A DNA stretch of 64,000 nucleotides from Firmicutes bacterium HGW-Firmicutes-15 (GCA_002840245.1 PHAA01000012.1:25573-89572); one strand, 5' to 3'. Positions 16,003 through 26,007 are shown, counted from the stretch's first letter. A program made the numbers and translations. The notes: generated by a model not told the origin, from the sequence alone.

Positions 16003-18342
16003 TTGTCACAAGAAAACGAATTGAATTATCGCGAAATTCCTATATTACCCCTTAGAGGTGTGCTGGTTTTTCCTTATACTATTATTCATCTGGATGTGGG
16101 ACGTAAAAAATCCATTCATGCCATAGAAGAGGCCATGTTGGGTTCTAAGGAGATTTTTCTGGCTACTCAGAAGGAAGCTCAGACCGATGAGCCCGATGAA
16201 GAAGATATTTATGAGGTAGGGACCGTTGCGGAAATAAGGCAAGTACTTAAGATGCCTGGAGGTACCATGCGCGTTCTGGTAGAAGGATTGTACCGTGCCA
16301 GTATAAAAACGTATATCTCCCACGACGCCTATATGAAGGTAGGTATTGAAGAATACAAAAACGAGACTCTGCTCAAGGATGCGGAGATGGAAGCCCTGAT
16401 GCGTACGGTGATTTACCAGTTCGAACAGTATGTGCGAATGAGCAAGAAAATCCCGCCAGAAACCGTGGTCTCCGTGGTAGCGATAGAGGAACCGGGAAGG
16501 TTGGCAGACGTAATTGCTTCCCATTTAAATCTGCGTATACCGGAAAAACAAAAGGTTCTGGAAGCTAGGGATGTTAACCAACGGCTAAACCACGTATGCG
16601 AGATATTGGCCAAAGAGATGGAAGTTCTCGAACTGGAAAGGAAAATCAATATCCGAGTACGCAAACAGATGGAAAAGACTCAGAAAGAATACTATCTACG
16701 TGAGCAAATGAAGGCTATTCAAAAGGAATTGGGCGAGAAAGATGAAAGATCCTCGGAAGTTGAAGAGTTGCGGGAACGCATTAAAAACGCCAATCTTCCC
16801 AAAGAGGCTTTGGAAAAGATTAACAAGGAACTGGAGAGGTTGGAAAGAATGCCGTCTGCAGTTGCTGAAGCTGTAGTAGTGAGAAACTACCTGGATTGGG
16901 CCTTGTCTTTGCCTTGGTCAACAGAAACTCGTGATCGATTGGACTTGGATCTGGCGGAAAAGATATTAGATGAAGATCATTATGGCCTAGAGAAGCCCAA
17001 GGAAAGAATACTGGAATACTTGGCCATAAGAAAACTTGCTAAGAAGATGAAGGGCCCTATTCTATGCCTAGTTGGGCCTCCTGGAGTGGGTAAAACCTCA
17101 CTAGGAAAATCAGTGGCTAGATCCCTAGGGCGCAAATTTGTACGTATGTCGCTGGGTGGGGTTAGAGATGAAGCTGAAATAAGGGGTCATAGAAGAACTT
17201 ATGTTGGTTCTATGCCAGGACGGGTTCTTAATTCTATGAAGCAGGCCGGTTCTAGGAATCCTGTATTTCTGCTGGATGAAATCGATAAGATGACTACGGA
17301 TTTCAGGGGCGATCCAGCATCGGCACTCTTGGAGGTATTGGATCCTGAGCAAAATAACTCTTTCAGCGATCATTACTTAGAGATACCTTTTGATCTCTCC
17401 AAGGTAATGTTTATTACAACGGCTAATTCCATTCATAACATTCCCCGTCCGCTGCTGGACAGGATGGAAGTAATCGAAATATCAGGTTACACTGAAGAAG
17501 ATAAACTGCACATAGCTTTAGGATACTTAGTGCCGAAACAGGTAAAAGAACATGGGCTCAAAGATAGCAACATCTCTTTTTCTGAGGCTGCCCTACGCAA
17601 GATTATCAGGGAATATACACGGGAAGCCGGGGTTAGAAGTATGGAGCGACAGATCGCTTCTATATGTAGGAAGGTGGCCCGCCAGGTAGTAAAGGATAAG
17701 AATACCTCAGTCAATATAACAGTAAGCAGTATAAACAAATACCTGGGGACAGAAAAGTTCCGTTTCGGTACTGCGGAAAAGGAAAGCCAAATAGGAGTAA
17801 CTACCGGTCTGGCTTGGACGGATAGTGGTGGAGATATTCTCTCCATCGAGGTAGCGCTCATTAAAGGCAAAGGCAGGTTAACTCTTACTGGTAAACTGGG
17901 GGATGTAATGAAAGAATCAGCGCAGGCCGGCTTGACCTATGTCAGGTCGAAAGCTGAGGAACTAGGAATCAGCCCCGAAACTTTGGAAGGATATGATATA
18001 CACATCCATGTTCCCGAGGGAGCTATACCTAAGGATGGACCATCGGCGGGTATTACCATGGCTACCTCGCTTGCTTCAGCTATGTCGGGGAGGCCGGTTA
18101 GGAATGATGTTGCCATGACTGGTGAGATAACCTTGCGGGGCAATGTTTTGCCTATCGGCGGCCTGAAAGAGAAGGCTTTAGCAGCCCACCGGGCGGGTAT
18201 TGATACCATTATACTGCCTATGGAAAACAAGAGGGATTTAGAAGAAGTGCCAGCTAACATAAAACGAAAAATGAAATTTATACTAGTCAGCCACATGGAT
18301 GAGGTTATTGCTGCTGCCCTGGAAAAACCGGTGCTTGCTTAA
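16003..18342 (+). CDS. lon: ATP-dependent protease La
   Basis: Cytosolic AAA+ serine protease for damaged and regulatory proteins. The 779 residues show the LON substrate-binding N-domain (REIPILPLRGVLVFPYTI), coiled coil (REQMKAIQKELGE), Walker A GPPGVGKTSLGKS, Walker B NPVFLLDEIDK, and the protease domain with DGPSAGITMAT (Ser) and the Lys of GLKEKALAAHRAG. The frame is open from 15988, but GGGAGGTG at 15990 makes the TTG at 16003 the likely start. The stop overlaps ysxC by one base. Confidence 0.96.
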   Translation: MSQENELNYREIPILPLRGVLVFPYTIIHLDVGRKKSIHAIEEAMLGSKEIFLATQKEAQTDEPDEEDIYEVGTVAEIRQVLKMPGGTMRVLVEGLYRASIKTYISHDAYMKVGIEEYKNETLLKDAEMEALMRTVIYQFEQYVRMSKKIPPETVVSVVAIEEPGRLADVIASHLNLRIPEKQKVLEARDVNQRLNHVCEILAKEMEVLELERKINIRVRKQMEKTQKEYYLREQMKAIQKELGEKDERSSEVEELRERIKNANLPKEALEKINKELERLERMPSAVAEAVVVRNYLDWALSLPWSTETRDRLDLDLAEKILDEDHYGLEKPKERILEYLAIRKLAKKMKGPILCLVGPPGVGKTSLGKSVARSLGRKFVRMSLGGVRDEAEIRGHRRTYVGSMPGRVLNSMKQAGSRNPVFLLDEIDKMTTDFRGDPASALLEVLDPEQNNSFSDHYLEIPFDLSKVMFITTANSIHNIPRPLLDRMEVIEISGYTEEDKLHIALGYLVPKQVKEHGLKDSNISFSEAALRKIIREYTREAGVRSMERQIASICRKVARQVVKDKNTSVNITVSSINKYLGTEKFRFGTAEKESQIGVTTGLAWTDSGGDILSIEVALIKGKGRLTLTGKLGDVMKESAQAGLTYVRSKAEELGISPETLEGYDIHIHVPEGAIPKDGPSAGITMATSLASAMSGRPVRNDVAMTGEITLRGNVLPIGGLKEKALAAHRAGIDTIILPMENKRDLEEVPANIKRKMKFILVSHMDEVIAAALEKPVLA

Positions 18343-18938
18343 TGATCTTGCAGATAAAGCGAGCAGAATATAGCGGCACCTTTGTTGATATCGGGCAATT
18401 ACCGGAGGGAGATCTTCCTGAAATTGCTTTGGTGGGACGTTCCAACGTGGGCAAGTCTTCCTTAATTAATAAGTTGGTAAATCGTAAAAAGCTGGCCAAA
18501 TCCAGTTCTACGCCTGGCAAAACCCGTACCATTAATTATTATCTCATCAATGAAGAGTGGTATTTGGTAGATTTGCCCGGTTATGGCTTTGCCAAGGTTT
18601 CTAAGGTGGAGCGAGAAAAATGGGGCAAGATGATTGAGAACTACTTGCAGAATCGTTCCCAAGTCCAAGGGGTTATCCAACTACTAGATATCAGGCACAC
18701 CCCCAATGAGAATGATATTTTAATGAAAAACTGGCTGCAGCATTGCGATATTCCTATTCTGATGGTAGCTACTAAAGCGGATAAAGTCTCTCGCGGAGGG
18801 AGACAGAAGAATTTAAATATCATTAAAAAGACCCTGGGGCTGATAGAAACACCCTTATTTTTCTCAGCCGAAACCGGCGAGGGATTAGCCGAACTGACGG
18901 CGGCTATTGCCGAGATAATAACCCCGGTTAACGAATGA
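18342..18938 (+). CDS. ysxC: GTPase YsxC/EngB, ribosome assembly factor
   Basis: Essential GTPase for late 50S assembly. The 198 residues have G1 GRSNVGKSS, G3 DLPGYG, G4 TKAD and the characteristic KSSSTPGKTRTINYYL switch region. ATG overlaps the lon stop (TAATG), giving translational coupling. A terminator follows directly. Confidence 0.97.
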   Translation: MILQIKRAEYSGTFVDIGQLPEGDLPEIALVGRSNVGKSSLINKLVNRKKLAKSSSTPGKTRTINYYLINEEWYLVDLPGYGFAKVSKVEREKWGKMIENYLQNRSQVQGVIQLLDIRHTPNENDILMKNWLQHCDIPILMVATKADKVSRGGRQKNLNIIKKTLGLIETPLFFSAETGEGLAELTAAIAEIITPVNE

Positions 18939-18946
18939 AGCAATTG

Positions 18947-18978
18947 ACGTCCCCGAAGCAAGGGGACGTTTACTTTTA
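18947..18978 (+). terminator. Rho-independent terminator after ysxC
   Basis: ACGTCCCC pairs with GGGGACGT over a 7-base loop and is followed by TTACTTTTACTT. The T-run is broken by A and C. Confidence 0.8.
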
Positions 18979-19061
18979 CTTCTAGATTAATCCAACACCC
19001 TGATAATATTACATGAGGATACAGGGTGTGTTTTTTTAAGCTTATAACCCGGAGGAGTCTA

Positions 19062-20864
19062 ATGGATACACATAAATTCTTTTCTAAACGTTTGGAAGAA
19101 TATATAGCAAAAAAAACTAAGCTGGACAGTAAATCTGAATTATTCAGCAGTATGAGGTTTTTCAGCTTTTTAATTGGTGCAGTGCTAACAATACTGGTTT
19201 TTATGTACTATGAAAAAATATATGGATATTCGATATTAATAACCTCCTTAACTCTGTTTGCAATTTTAGTAGTTCGACATGATAAAGTAATAAATAAAGC
19301 CAATCTATACAGCAATATGGTAGAAATAAATGAGAAATATATATTCAGGATGCAAGATAAATGGGCGGAATTTAGAGATGCTGGTGAAGAGTATATTGAT
19401 TACTCGCATCCCTATGCCAATGATCTGGATATTTTCGGCCATGCTTCTGTGTTTCAATGGATGAATGTAACAAATACCTACAATGGGAGAGAACAATTAA
19501 GAAAACTGCTCGAAAATCCCATAAAAGATATTAAGAGTATTCGGCAAAGGCAGGATGCCGTTAAGGAGCTGGCCTCCAAATTAGACTTTTGCCAAGGTTT
19601 GCAATGCGAAGGTATGGGAACTCCTAAGTTAACTAAGAATCCAGAAGACATACTTATGTTTACCGAAAAAGAGGATAAGCTTTTTGGCAATAAAGGGTCG
19701 AGGGTTATGCTTTACCTGTTGCCATTTATAACCGTGTTATCATTTGCTATTTGGTACTTTAGCAAAGTTATTCCTTTTTATATTCCTTTTACTCTGGTAT
19801 TAATTCAGGCTATTATTAACCTTTTTAGCTTCCGGAAAGTCAGTAATATTTTAGAGACTATTTATGCATACAAAAATAAAGTTGAAGTATATCAACGCTT
19901 ATTGGAAACAATTGAAAAAGAACATTTTAATGATACTTATTTATCAAAAGTGAAATCAGAACTATTTAACATCAATGAATCAGCTTCTAAACAAATTAAA
20001 CGCCTTGATAGTATAGTTGGTGCAGTCGGATTTAGATATAACCCAATAGTACATTTGCCACTTAATACTATTCTGTTTTGGGACCTTCATTGCGTATTCG
20101 CATTAGAAAAGTGGAAACAAATTTCAGGGGCATCGCTGCGCAAATGGCTTAATACTGTAGGTGTGTTCGAAGCATTATCATGTTTAGCCTTAGTCTCGCA
20201 ACTAAATCCAAGCTGGGAATTTGCAGAGTTCAAGGAGAATGAAGTCTATTTTACAGCAGAGGATCTAGGACATCCACTAATAAATCATACTAAAAGAGTT
20301 ACAAATAATTTTACCATTAATAATGAGATCGGTATTATAACTGGATCTAATATGTCAGGAAAAACCACGCTGCTTAGAACTGTTGGGGTTAACCTTGTTT
20401 TAGCGTATGCTGGTGCTCCTGTATGCGCTAAAAGTTTAACATGCTCAATTATGGATATTTTTACATCCATGAGAATTAGCGATGATTTAACTAGTGGAAT
20501 ATCTACTTTTTACTCTGAATTATTGCGGATTAAAATGATTATTGATTTTTCCAGGCAGGAAAGATTAATGATATTTTTGATTGATGAAGTATTTAGAGGT
20601 ACTAACTCCAATGACAGGATAGTAGGGGCAAAAAATGTTCTCATGAACCTAAATGAACGCTGGATTATAGGTCTCATATCCACTCATGATTTTGAACTTT
20701 GCAATGCTGAAGAGGGCAGCAGTGGTAGGGTAAAAAATTATAATTTTATAGAAACCTATAAAGATAATCTAATAAACTTTGACTACAAAATAAGGCCGGG
20801 ACGCTGTACAACTACCAATGCCCAATTCTTAATGAAAATAGTTGGCATAGATATAAAAGATTGA
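19062..20864 (+). CDS. Membrane-attached MutS-family ATPase
   Basis: A 600-residue protein ending in a MutS ATPase domain: Walker A GSNMSGKTTLLRT (about residue 427), a DDLTSGISTFYSEL segment, Walker B MIFLIDEVFRGTNSNDR and the STHD motif. Unlike mismatch-repair MutS it lacks the DNA-recognition domain, and it has hydrophobic segments at about 30-72 and 215-260, so it is likely membrane bound. Its role is unknown; such short MutS-like proteins are common in Firmicutes and Bacteroidetes. The ATG at 19062 has GGAGGAG. The gene looks more AT-rich than its neighbours, hinting at transfer. Confidence 0.8.
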   Translation: MDTHKFFSKRLEEYIAKKTKLDSKSELFSSMRFFSFLIGAVLTILVFMYYEKIYGYSILITSLTLFAILVVRHDKVINKANLYSNMVEINEKYIFRMQDKWAEFRDAGEEYIDYSHPYANDLDIFGHASVFQWMNVTNTYNGREQLRKLLENPIKDIKSIRQRQDAVKELASKLDFCQGLQCEGMGTPKLTKNPEDILMFTEKEDKLFGNKGSRVMLYLLPFITVLSFAIWYFSKVIPFYIPFTLVLIQAIINLFSFRKVSNILETIYAYKNKVEVYQRLLETIEKEHFNDTYLSKVKSELFNINESASKQIKRLDSIVGAVGFRYNPIVHLPLNTILFWDLHCVFALEKWKQISGASLRKWLNTVGVFEALSCLALVSQLNPSWEFAEFKENEVYFTAEDLGHPLINHTKRVTNNFTINNEIGIITGSNMSGKTTLLRTVGVNLVLAYAGAPVCAKSLTCSIMDIFTSMRISDDLTSGISTFYSELLRIKMIIDFSRQERLMIFLIDEVFRGTNSNDRIVGAKNVLMNLNERWIIGLISTHDFELCNAEEGSSGRVKNYNFIETYKDNLINFDYKIRPGRCTTTNAQFLMKIVGIDIKD

Positions 20865-20963
20865 AGCCTAAGAAAGCAATGTGGACGTTCTTTTTGCTTC
20901 CATCAGGCTTTGAATATTTGTTTTGGAACGACAAAATAAATAATATGGGATTTTTAATAGATA

Positions 20964-22328
20964 ATGAGAGGAATGAATTTTTTTATTATGGAAGGCCCTT
21001 TATCGTTTAACTTTTTTGTTTTAGTAAAGTTAGCCCTAGCCCTGATCCTCGTTTTGTTAAATGGTATGTTTGTAGCGGCTGAGTTTGCTTATGTAAAAGC
21101 TAGACCAACCCGCATATACCAGCTAGCATTAGAAGGAGACACTAAGGCCAAAATGGCTCAATTTGGGCTGGATCACCTTGATGCCTATCTTTCCGTTTGT
21201 CAGCTTGGAATAACCTTAGCCAGCTTGGGTTTAGGCTGGTTAGGTGAAGCTACGATTGTATCTCTACTTTTGCCCCTATTTAAGCTTCTGGGCATCGGCT
21301 CACTAACTTTGATTCATACGATAGCTGTAATCATCTCCTTTGGGTTGATAACATTTCTTCATGTAGTTTTTGGAGAACTAGCTCCGAAATCAATTGCAAT
21401 TCAAAAAGCCGAATCAGTAGCATTAGCAATGGCCTATCCAATGAGAGGCTTTTATTCTTTGTTCTACCCTGGTGTAGTTTTATTTAATGGTACTGCCAAC
21501 CGAATCTTAAAAATGATAAAAATTGAGCCTGCTAGTGAAGCTGAAAAAACCCACACCCAGGAAGAACTCCAAATGCTTATTTCTCAATCTTACCGGGGTG
21601 GACATATGGGAGAAAATGAACAGAAGCTTTTGCAGAATGTTTTTGATTTTGAGAACCTAGTTGCACGTGATGTAATGGTTTCTCGTTTGGATACCGTTTT
21701 TTTGTTTAAACAGCAAAGCCTAAAGCAAAATTTGTTAATTGCCAGAGAGTCAGGTCACACCCGTTATCCGCTCTGCGATGAGACGCCAGACAAAGTAATT
21801 GGCTTGATTCATATTAAAGACCTTTTGTATATGGAAGAAGGAAGTAGCATTGATGGCATTTTAAGGAATATGATGTTTATTCCTGAATACTTTCCTCTTG
21901 ATAAACTTCTTAATGAATTCCAAAAAGAAAAACAACAGATGGCAGTTGTTGTTGATGAATATGGAATTAACGTAGGAATCGTTACCATGGAAGATGTGCT
22001 TGAAGAGCTGGTAGGCGATATACAAGATGAGTTTGATGAGGAAGAGCCTGACTTTGTACAACAAACGGATGGGAGCTTTCTAGTGGCCGGTAGAATGACT
22101 TTAGATGAACTTCAGGAGCTTATTGATTTAGCATATATTGAAAATGACCATGAATATAATACGGTAGCGGGATATGTTATAAACCAATTCGGGAAAATAC
22201 CTAAAGAAGGCGACTGCATCTTTACAGATTCAATGGCTTTCGAAGTAATTGAAATGGACGGATTACGGATTGATCTTATCAAGATTACTAAAAAACCAAT
22301 AAGTGAATCAAATGAGGATAATCAATGA
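20964..22328 (+). CDS. CNNM/CorC-type membrane protein with CBS pair
   Basis: A 454-residue member of the UPF0053/HlyC-CorC family, implicated in magnesium or cobalt efflux. Domains: DUF21 membrane region (about 10-195, LVLLNGMFVAAEFAYVKAR, VVFGELAPKSIAI), two CBS domains (about 215-335, ARDVMVSRLDTV, VVVDEYGINVGIVTMEDVLEELVGDI) and a C-terminal CorC_HlyC domain with FDEEEP. The start is uncertain: ATGs at 20964, 20973 and 20988 are in frame. The stop overlaps the start of the broken transporter gene that follows. Confidence 0.9.
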   Translation: MRGMNFFIMEGPLSFNFFVLVKLALALILVLLNGMFVAAEFAYVKARPTRIYQLALEGDTKAKMAQFGLDHLDAYLSVCQLGITLASLGLGWLGEATIVSLLLPLFKLLGIGSLTLIHTIAVIISFGLITFLHVVFGELAPKSIAIQKAESVALAMAYPMRGFYSLFYPGVVLFNGTANRILKMIKIEPASEAEKTHTQEELQMLISQSYRGGHMGENEQKLLQNVFDFENLVARDVMVSRLDTVFLFKQQSLKQNLLIARESGHTRYPLCDETPDKVIGLIHIKDLLYMEEGSSIDGILRNMMFIPEYFPLDKLLNEFQKEKQQMAVVVDEYGINVGIVTMEDVLEELVGDIQDEFDEEEPDFVQQTDGSFLVAGRMTLDELQELIDLAYIENDHEYNTVAGYVINQFGKIPKEGDCIFTDSMAFEVIEMDGLRIDLIKITKKPISESNEDNQ

Positions 22329-22532
22329 AAAAACAACAGCTTATACCAATGATACAGGCTATTCCAGCAGCGACTTTATTTGGGGCAGTGCACCCATAGC
22401 CAAGCTGTTGCTTGGGGAAATACACCCGATTCCATTAGCGGTTTTTTATATCTTAGCAGCGGATTAGGCTTGTTTTCTGGCGGGGTATTACTCCAGATAT
22501 TCACCATAGGCATAGTTATTAGTTTTCATTAA
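22325..22532 (+). pseudogene. Broken N-terminal remnant of an EamA/DMT-family transporter
   Basis: An ATG overlaps the previous stop (ATGA). Frame 1 reads MKKQQLIPMIQAIPAATLFGA and soon stops. Shifting frame gives APIAKLLLGEIHPIPLAVF, and a further shift gives LYLSSGLGLF, which together form the first two membrane segments of an EamA-family drug/metabolite transporter. The usual product is about 300 residues; only about 60 remain, with two frameshifts. So the gene is dead and deleted. The start was translationally coupled to the CNNM gene. Confidence 0.7.
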
Positions 22533-22573
22533 TAAAAAACGGCCCAGATCGTACTAAAAGCAACCCCGGCCGG
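22533..22573 (-). terminator. Possible terminator of the SEC-C gene
   Basis: On the minus strand CGGCC (22572-22568) can pair with GGCCG (22544-22540) across a long loop, followed by TTTTTT. The stem is short and the loop large. Confidence 0.35.
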
Positions 22574-22612
22574 CTATTTTACCGTGTTCAATTTGGCATT
22601 TAACCTCTTATT

Positions 22613-23845
22613 TTACTTAATTCTGAGACGCATATAGTTTAATAAATCTGTACTATACTCATTGCCAGATGCTTGGGATGCAAACGAATCAAGCATAACG
22701 AAGAGACGTTCCCGTCCATTTTCTTCTTCCATCACGTCTAGTGGAGTTTTGTCGTCCAGCTCCCGGTGCGGAGTATGAAGCCAGCGTTCTGTTTCCTGAT
22801 CTTTGACTACGCTGTACCAGATATGATCAAGTTTGGGCGTTGGTGGCTGGAACAGGAAGAGACTATGCACAACCTCCCAATTCTCTTGAGGGATGAATTC
22901 CTTTAACAAGCCTTGCATAAGCAGGATATCATCAAGTATATCAGCATAGCTTATTACATACTCGCTATTGACTCCAATGCGGGTATTACCTAAGTTTTCT
23001 CGAAGTTCGTACCATCGTATTCCTCCGGTTTCATGTGCTAAATTGCAAGCATGGGCATGATCTAACGCTTCGATTAAATCCGGTATATTGTTTTCCAGAT
23101 GCATAACTCGAATATCATTCAAGCTTATAAGTGCCTTGTGATTAGCATGTTCAAAAAGGGCAAAGAGGATTTCGCCATTATTCTTAAGGATAGCGGAAAA
23201 GTCTTTTCCTTTTTGAAGGTCATGTAAATAATCTATATGTTTACTAATGAATTTTCCCTGGCCATCATCATTTTTAAGCATCAGAACCATTCCGGAGAAA
23301 ACATTACCAAGAGGCAGACCAACCAGGCGACCCAGAAGCAAAGGCCGATTTGCTCCGATTTCCATATCCAGAGTTTCTTTTAATATAACCTGTTCTTCTT
23401 TACCGGTAAAAAAATCCCTTACCCGCAAGCAATTGCTTTCAATTCCTACAGGTTCATACAGCGAAAGGTAGGAGTTATTTAGAGCTTGCAGGCATTCTCG
23501 TAAGGGTTCTTCCATAAAATTTCCGTTTTCCCGCAGGTACTCGTTACTAAATGTTTCACCCTCACTATCGGTCATATCAAACCAGAGCCAATCAGAGAAA
23601 AAAGATGCCTGTTCTTCGGGAAGATAGTGGGTGGTGCACAGGCGTAGGAATCGATCCTGAAGAGATTTCCGCAGTTTTTTTATTTGGGATTGGTAGTTCT
23701 GGTCGAGCTTGACTTTGATAGTCGAAATTAACTGGCTATAGAGGTCAAAGGGCTTTTCATTCATTTCTACTATACCCTTTAAGCCCAGGCAACAGTTTTT
23801 GTATTTTTTTCCGCTGCCGCACGGGCAGGGATCGTTTCTACCCAA
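22613..23845 (-). CDS. SEC-C zinc-motif protein of unknown function
   Basis: A 410-residue protein with a SEC-C zinc motif at its very N-terminus ([18 protein letters not shown], ligands CxC and CC). The rest is unrecognised, without membrane segments, and includes a [13 protein letters not shown] region and a tryptophan- and leucine-rich middle. SEC-C motifs bind protein or nucleic acid partners and occur in SecA and many accessory proteins. The TTG at 23845 has no near ribosome-binding site; GGGAGG lies 20 bases upstream, so in-frame ATT or ATA codons closer to it may be the real start. It is the last gene of the minus-strand cyclase-RyR-TIR set. Confidence 0.65.
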   Translation of the reverse strand: MGRNDPCPCGSGKKYKNCCLGLKGIVEMNEKPFDLYSQLISTIKVKLDQNYQSQIKKLRKSLQDRFLRLCTTHYLPEEQASFFSDWLWFDMTDSEGETFSNEYLRENGNFMEEPLRECLQALNNSYLSLYEPVGIESNCLRVRDFFTGKEEQVILKETLDMEIGANRPLLLGRLVGLPLGNVFSGMVLMLKNDDGQGKFISKHIDYLHDLQKGKDFSAILKNNGEILFALFEHANHKALISLNDIRVMHLENNIPDLIEALDHAHACNLAHETGGIRWYELRENLGNTRIGVNSEYVISYADILDDILLMQGLLKEFIPQENWEVVHSLFLFQPPTPKLDHIWYSVVKDQETERWLHTPHRELDDKTPLDVMEEENGRERLFVMLDSFASQASGNEYSTDLLNYMRLRIK

Positions 23846-23953
23846 CTTGGTTTTTATAATAATAACCTCCCATATTCACAGGACATAAAATATTTCCAAT
23901 AAAATTATTGCTTATTATCATATTTGAAAATGCGTGTATACGAATCATAATAA

Positions 23954-25633
23954 TTAATTATGGGGAATTAATACAGGCATTGCCTGAGCGTTAATAGTAA
24001 TATCTTTAAGCCGGTTACCGCGGCAGATATTTTCCCGGGCAACTCCCTGAGCATAATCAAAGTAGGCGATACCAGCTTCCCGGTTTTCGCTGCACCGGTT
24101 TGCTTCCAGTTCCGGTTGGGCTCTGTCTTTTACTAAGATGCCGTGTAAGTCATTATTGCTGCATACATTACTATGGGCTATACCTTCAGCGGAGTCCAAA
24201 TAGGCTATGCCCGTCAATTTATTGCGACTACATTGGTTACCTTCTAAAAGTGGCTGGGCTTTAAAACTAACTTGAATACCATGGCTTCTATTGCGGCTAA
24301 TATCGTTATTCCTAGCGGTTCCTCCTTCATGACCATTATATAGGATGCCAGCTTCCCGGTTTTCGCTGCATTGGTTGTTTTCTAACGTTGGTTGGCCATG
24401 GTCAGTTATCAAAATTCCATTAATATTCTTTTTGCAAATATTTTTTATAGCTTTGCCAGCACCATTTTTAAAATAACTAATACCATTTTCCTTGTTTGAA
24501 TTACAGTCATTTTCCTGCAGAATTGGTTGGGCATTGTCTGTTGCAATTATGCCGGTGTTGTTACTTTTGCATTCGTTTTTAATAGCTTTTCCTGATGTTT
24601 CTTCGGTAAAAAGAATTGCACAGGTGTTGCTGCTGCAACGGTTTTCACTGAGTAATGGGGATGCGGTACCGTATACAGCTATACCATTTATGTTGCGCTC
24701 CACCAAGTTATTGGTAATTACCGGTTTACCGCTGAGTATCATTATACCGGTATACCCACCTGAGATCCGACAGTTCTTCAAGCTAACTGAGGATTTAATC
24801 AAGCACACTGCACCGTTATCCTTGAAACCGCTTTGAGTGAAGGAGAAGCCTGTAATTTCACTGCCTGCAGATGTATTTGTTTCCAAAACGCTACCTGTGT
24901 CATAAGATACCTTAACTGTATCCATTCCGTCCCCGAAGAGCTTCACGGGTTTTCCTGTAAGTAATATCTGTTCTCTATAGGTTCCGGATTTTACCATGAT
25001 TTTCTGGTTGGGACGGGCTGCATCTATAGCTTCATTAATTTTACGGTAGTTTCCTGAACCCCTGGCATCCACAATTAACACATCCTCTTCGGTGGAGGGC
25101 TCTTCTATGATTTTTGGGACCGGCTTCTCAGAGTCTGCAATTTCTTGTTGAACACGAACCTTGAAGCTTGTAATATCATGAAGACGATTAGATTCCACGG
25201 ATTCCATCATACTAGCTTTTTTGCCAGACAGTTCTAATAGTAGTTTTTCTACTGTTAGGGCCAGATTATGAATGTGTTTAGATAAGGGAGGAGTAATAGC
25301 ATTTAACCAGTGGTCAGTGGAAAGGTAATATTCCATAGATTTAGAAAGAGTTACCTCTTCAATAATGAATGATAGTATGGGTATTCCTTTGCTAGCAGCC
25401 TTATTAATTTCTCTCAGAACATGAGGGGATGCAGCTGAGCTTACCGACAGTATTAATACAAAAACTCGGCAGTCATTAATAGCATCAATAATTGCCTCTG
25501 CAAAATCTTTGCCGGGCAGGATATCTCTGGGTGCCATCCAGCAGCTTATCTTATTTGATTCTAGAGTTACGCATACAGTATTGGCAATAAGGTTGTTAAC
25601 TGACGCATAACTGAGGAAAACTTCATGAGCCAC
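23954..25633 (-). CDS. TIR domain fused to a right-handed parallel beta-helix
   Basis: A 559-residue protein. Residues 1-135 form a TIR domain: EVFLSYAS, WMAPRDILPG (BB-loop), VFVLILSVSSAASPHVLREI with Glu75 at the expected NADase position, then ITPPLSKHI. Bacterial TIR domains often cleave NAD or make ADP-ribose-type signals. From about 175 comes a pectate-lyase-like start (VDARGSGNYRKINEAIDAA) and about 11 beta-helix rungs of 23 residues, alternating a xAQPxLExNxCSxN type with a GxAxxNxCxxN type. No signal peptide. Start GTG with AGGAGG. The helix may sense a ligand or hold the TIR in an oligomer; this is inference. Confidence 0.85.
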   Translation of the reverse strand: MAHEVFLSYASVNNLIANTVCVTLESNKISCWMAPRDILPGKDFAEAIIDAINDCRVFVLILSVSSAASPHVLREINKAASKGIPILSFIIEEVTLSKSMEYYLSTDHWLNAITPPLSKHIHNLALTVEKLLLELSGKKASMMESVESNRLHDITSFKVRVQQEIADSEKPVPKIIEEPSTEEDVLIVDARGSGNYRKINEAIDAARPNQKIMVKSGTYREQILLTGKPVKLFGDGMDTVKVSYDTGSVLETNTSAGSEITGFSFTQSGFKDNGAVCLIKSSVSLKNCRISGGYTGIMILSGKPVITNNLVERNINGIAVYGTASPLLSENRCSSNTCAILFTEETSGKAIKNECKSNNTGIIATDNAQPILQENDCNSNKENGISYFKNGAGKAIKNICKKNINGILITDHGQPTLENNQCSENREAGILYNGHEGGTARNNDISRNRSHGIQVSFKAQPLLEGNQCSRNKLTGIAYLDSAEGIAHSNVCSNNDLHGILVKDRAQPELEANRCSENREAGIAYFDYAQGVARENICRGNRLKDITINAQAMPVLIPHN

Positions 25634-25719
25634 TAAAAAACCTCCTGAAAAAATAGAATTTATACTTAAATATATGGTGCAATCAGTATTATCAAAAAGG
25701 TTATTTTGTAATAATATAG

Positions 25720-26007
25720 TTAGCGCTTCTTTTCGATACTGTAACCGAGAGCCATTATGGTCTTCAGAGTTTCCAATGCAGTTTTTCGATCATATTCCTT
25801 CTCTGCTTCTGGTAGATCTTCGTATGGTACCAGTACTGGCGTTTCTTTGCGTAAGTCGCTTCTTTCAGCTCCGTAAGTCCACCCCTCGGCGAGACGCCTC
25901 GAAGCCCAGTGTGCATGAACATTCATGGCCAGCAACTCAGTCAGCTCAAGTATATCATCACTTAGCTCAACCCCTGATGTGTCCATGGTTGTCGCTTCAT
26001 AGGACAT
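25720..26007 (-). CDS. Stand-alone RyR-domain protein
   Basis: A 95-residue protein that is essentially one RyR domain (the repeat found in ryanodine receptors): DTSGVELSDDILELTELLAMNVHAHWASRRLAEGW, then TYG, LVPYEDLPEAEKEYDRKTALETLKTIMALGY. Prokaryotic RyR domains have been predicted from gene neighbourhoods to bind nucleotide-derived ligands in signalling or conflict systems. Here it lies between a cyclase and a TIR protein, supporting that role by context only. ATG 26007 has AAGGAGG 11 bases away; a second ATG at 26014, at better spacing, opens a five-codon frame MTDVL that overlaps the start. Confidence 0.8.
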   Translation of the reverse strand: MSYEATTMDTSGVELSDDILELTELLAMNVHAHWASRRLAEGWTYGAERSDLRKETPVLVPYEDLPEAEKEYDRKTALETLKTIMALGYSIEKKR

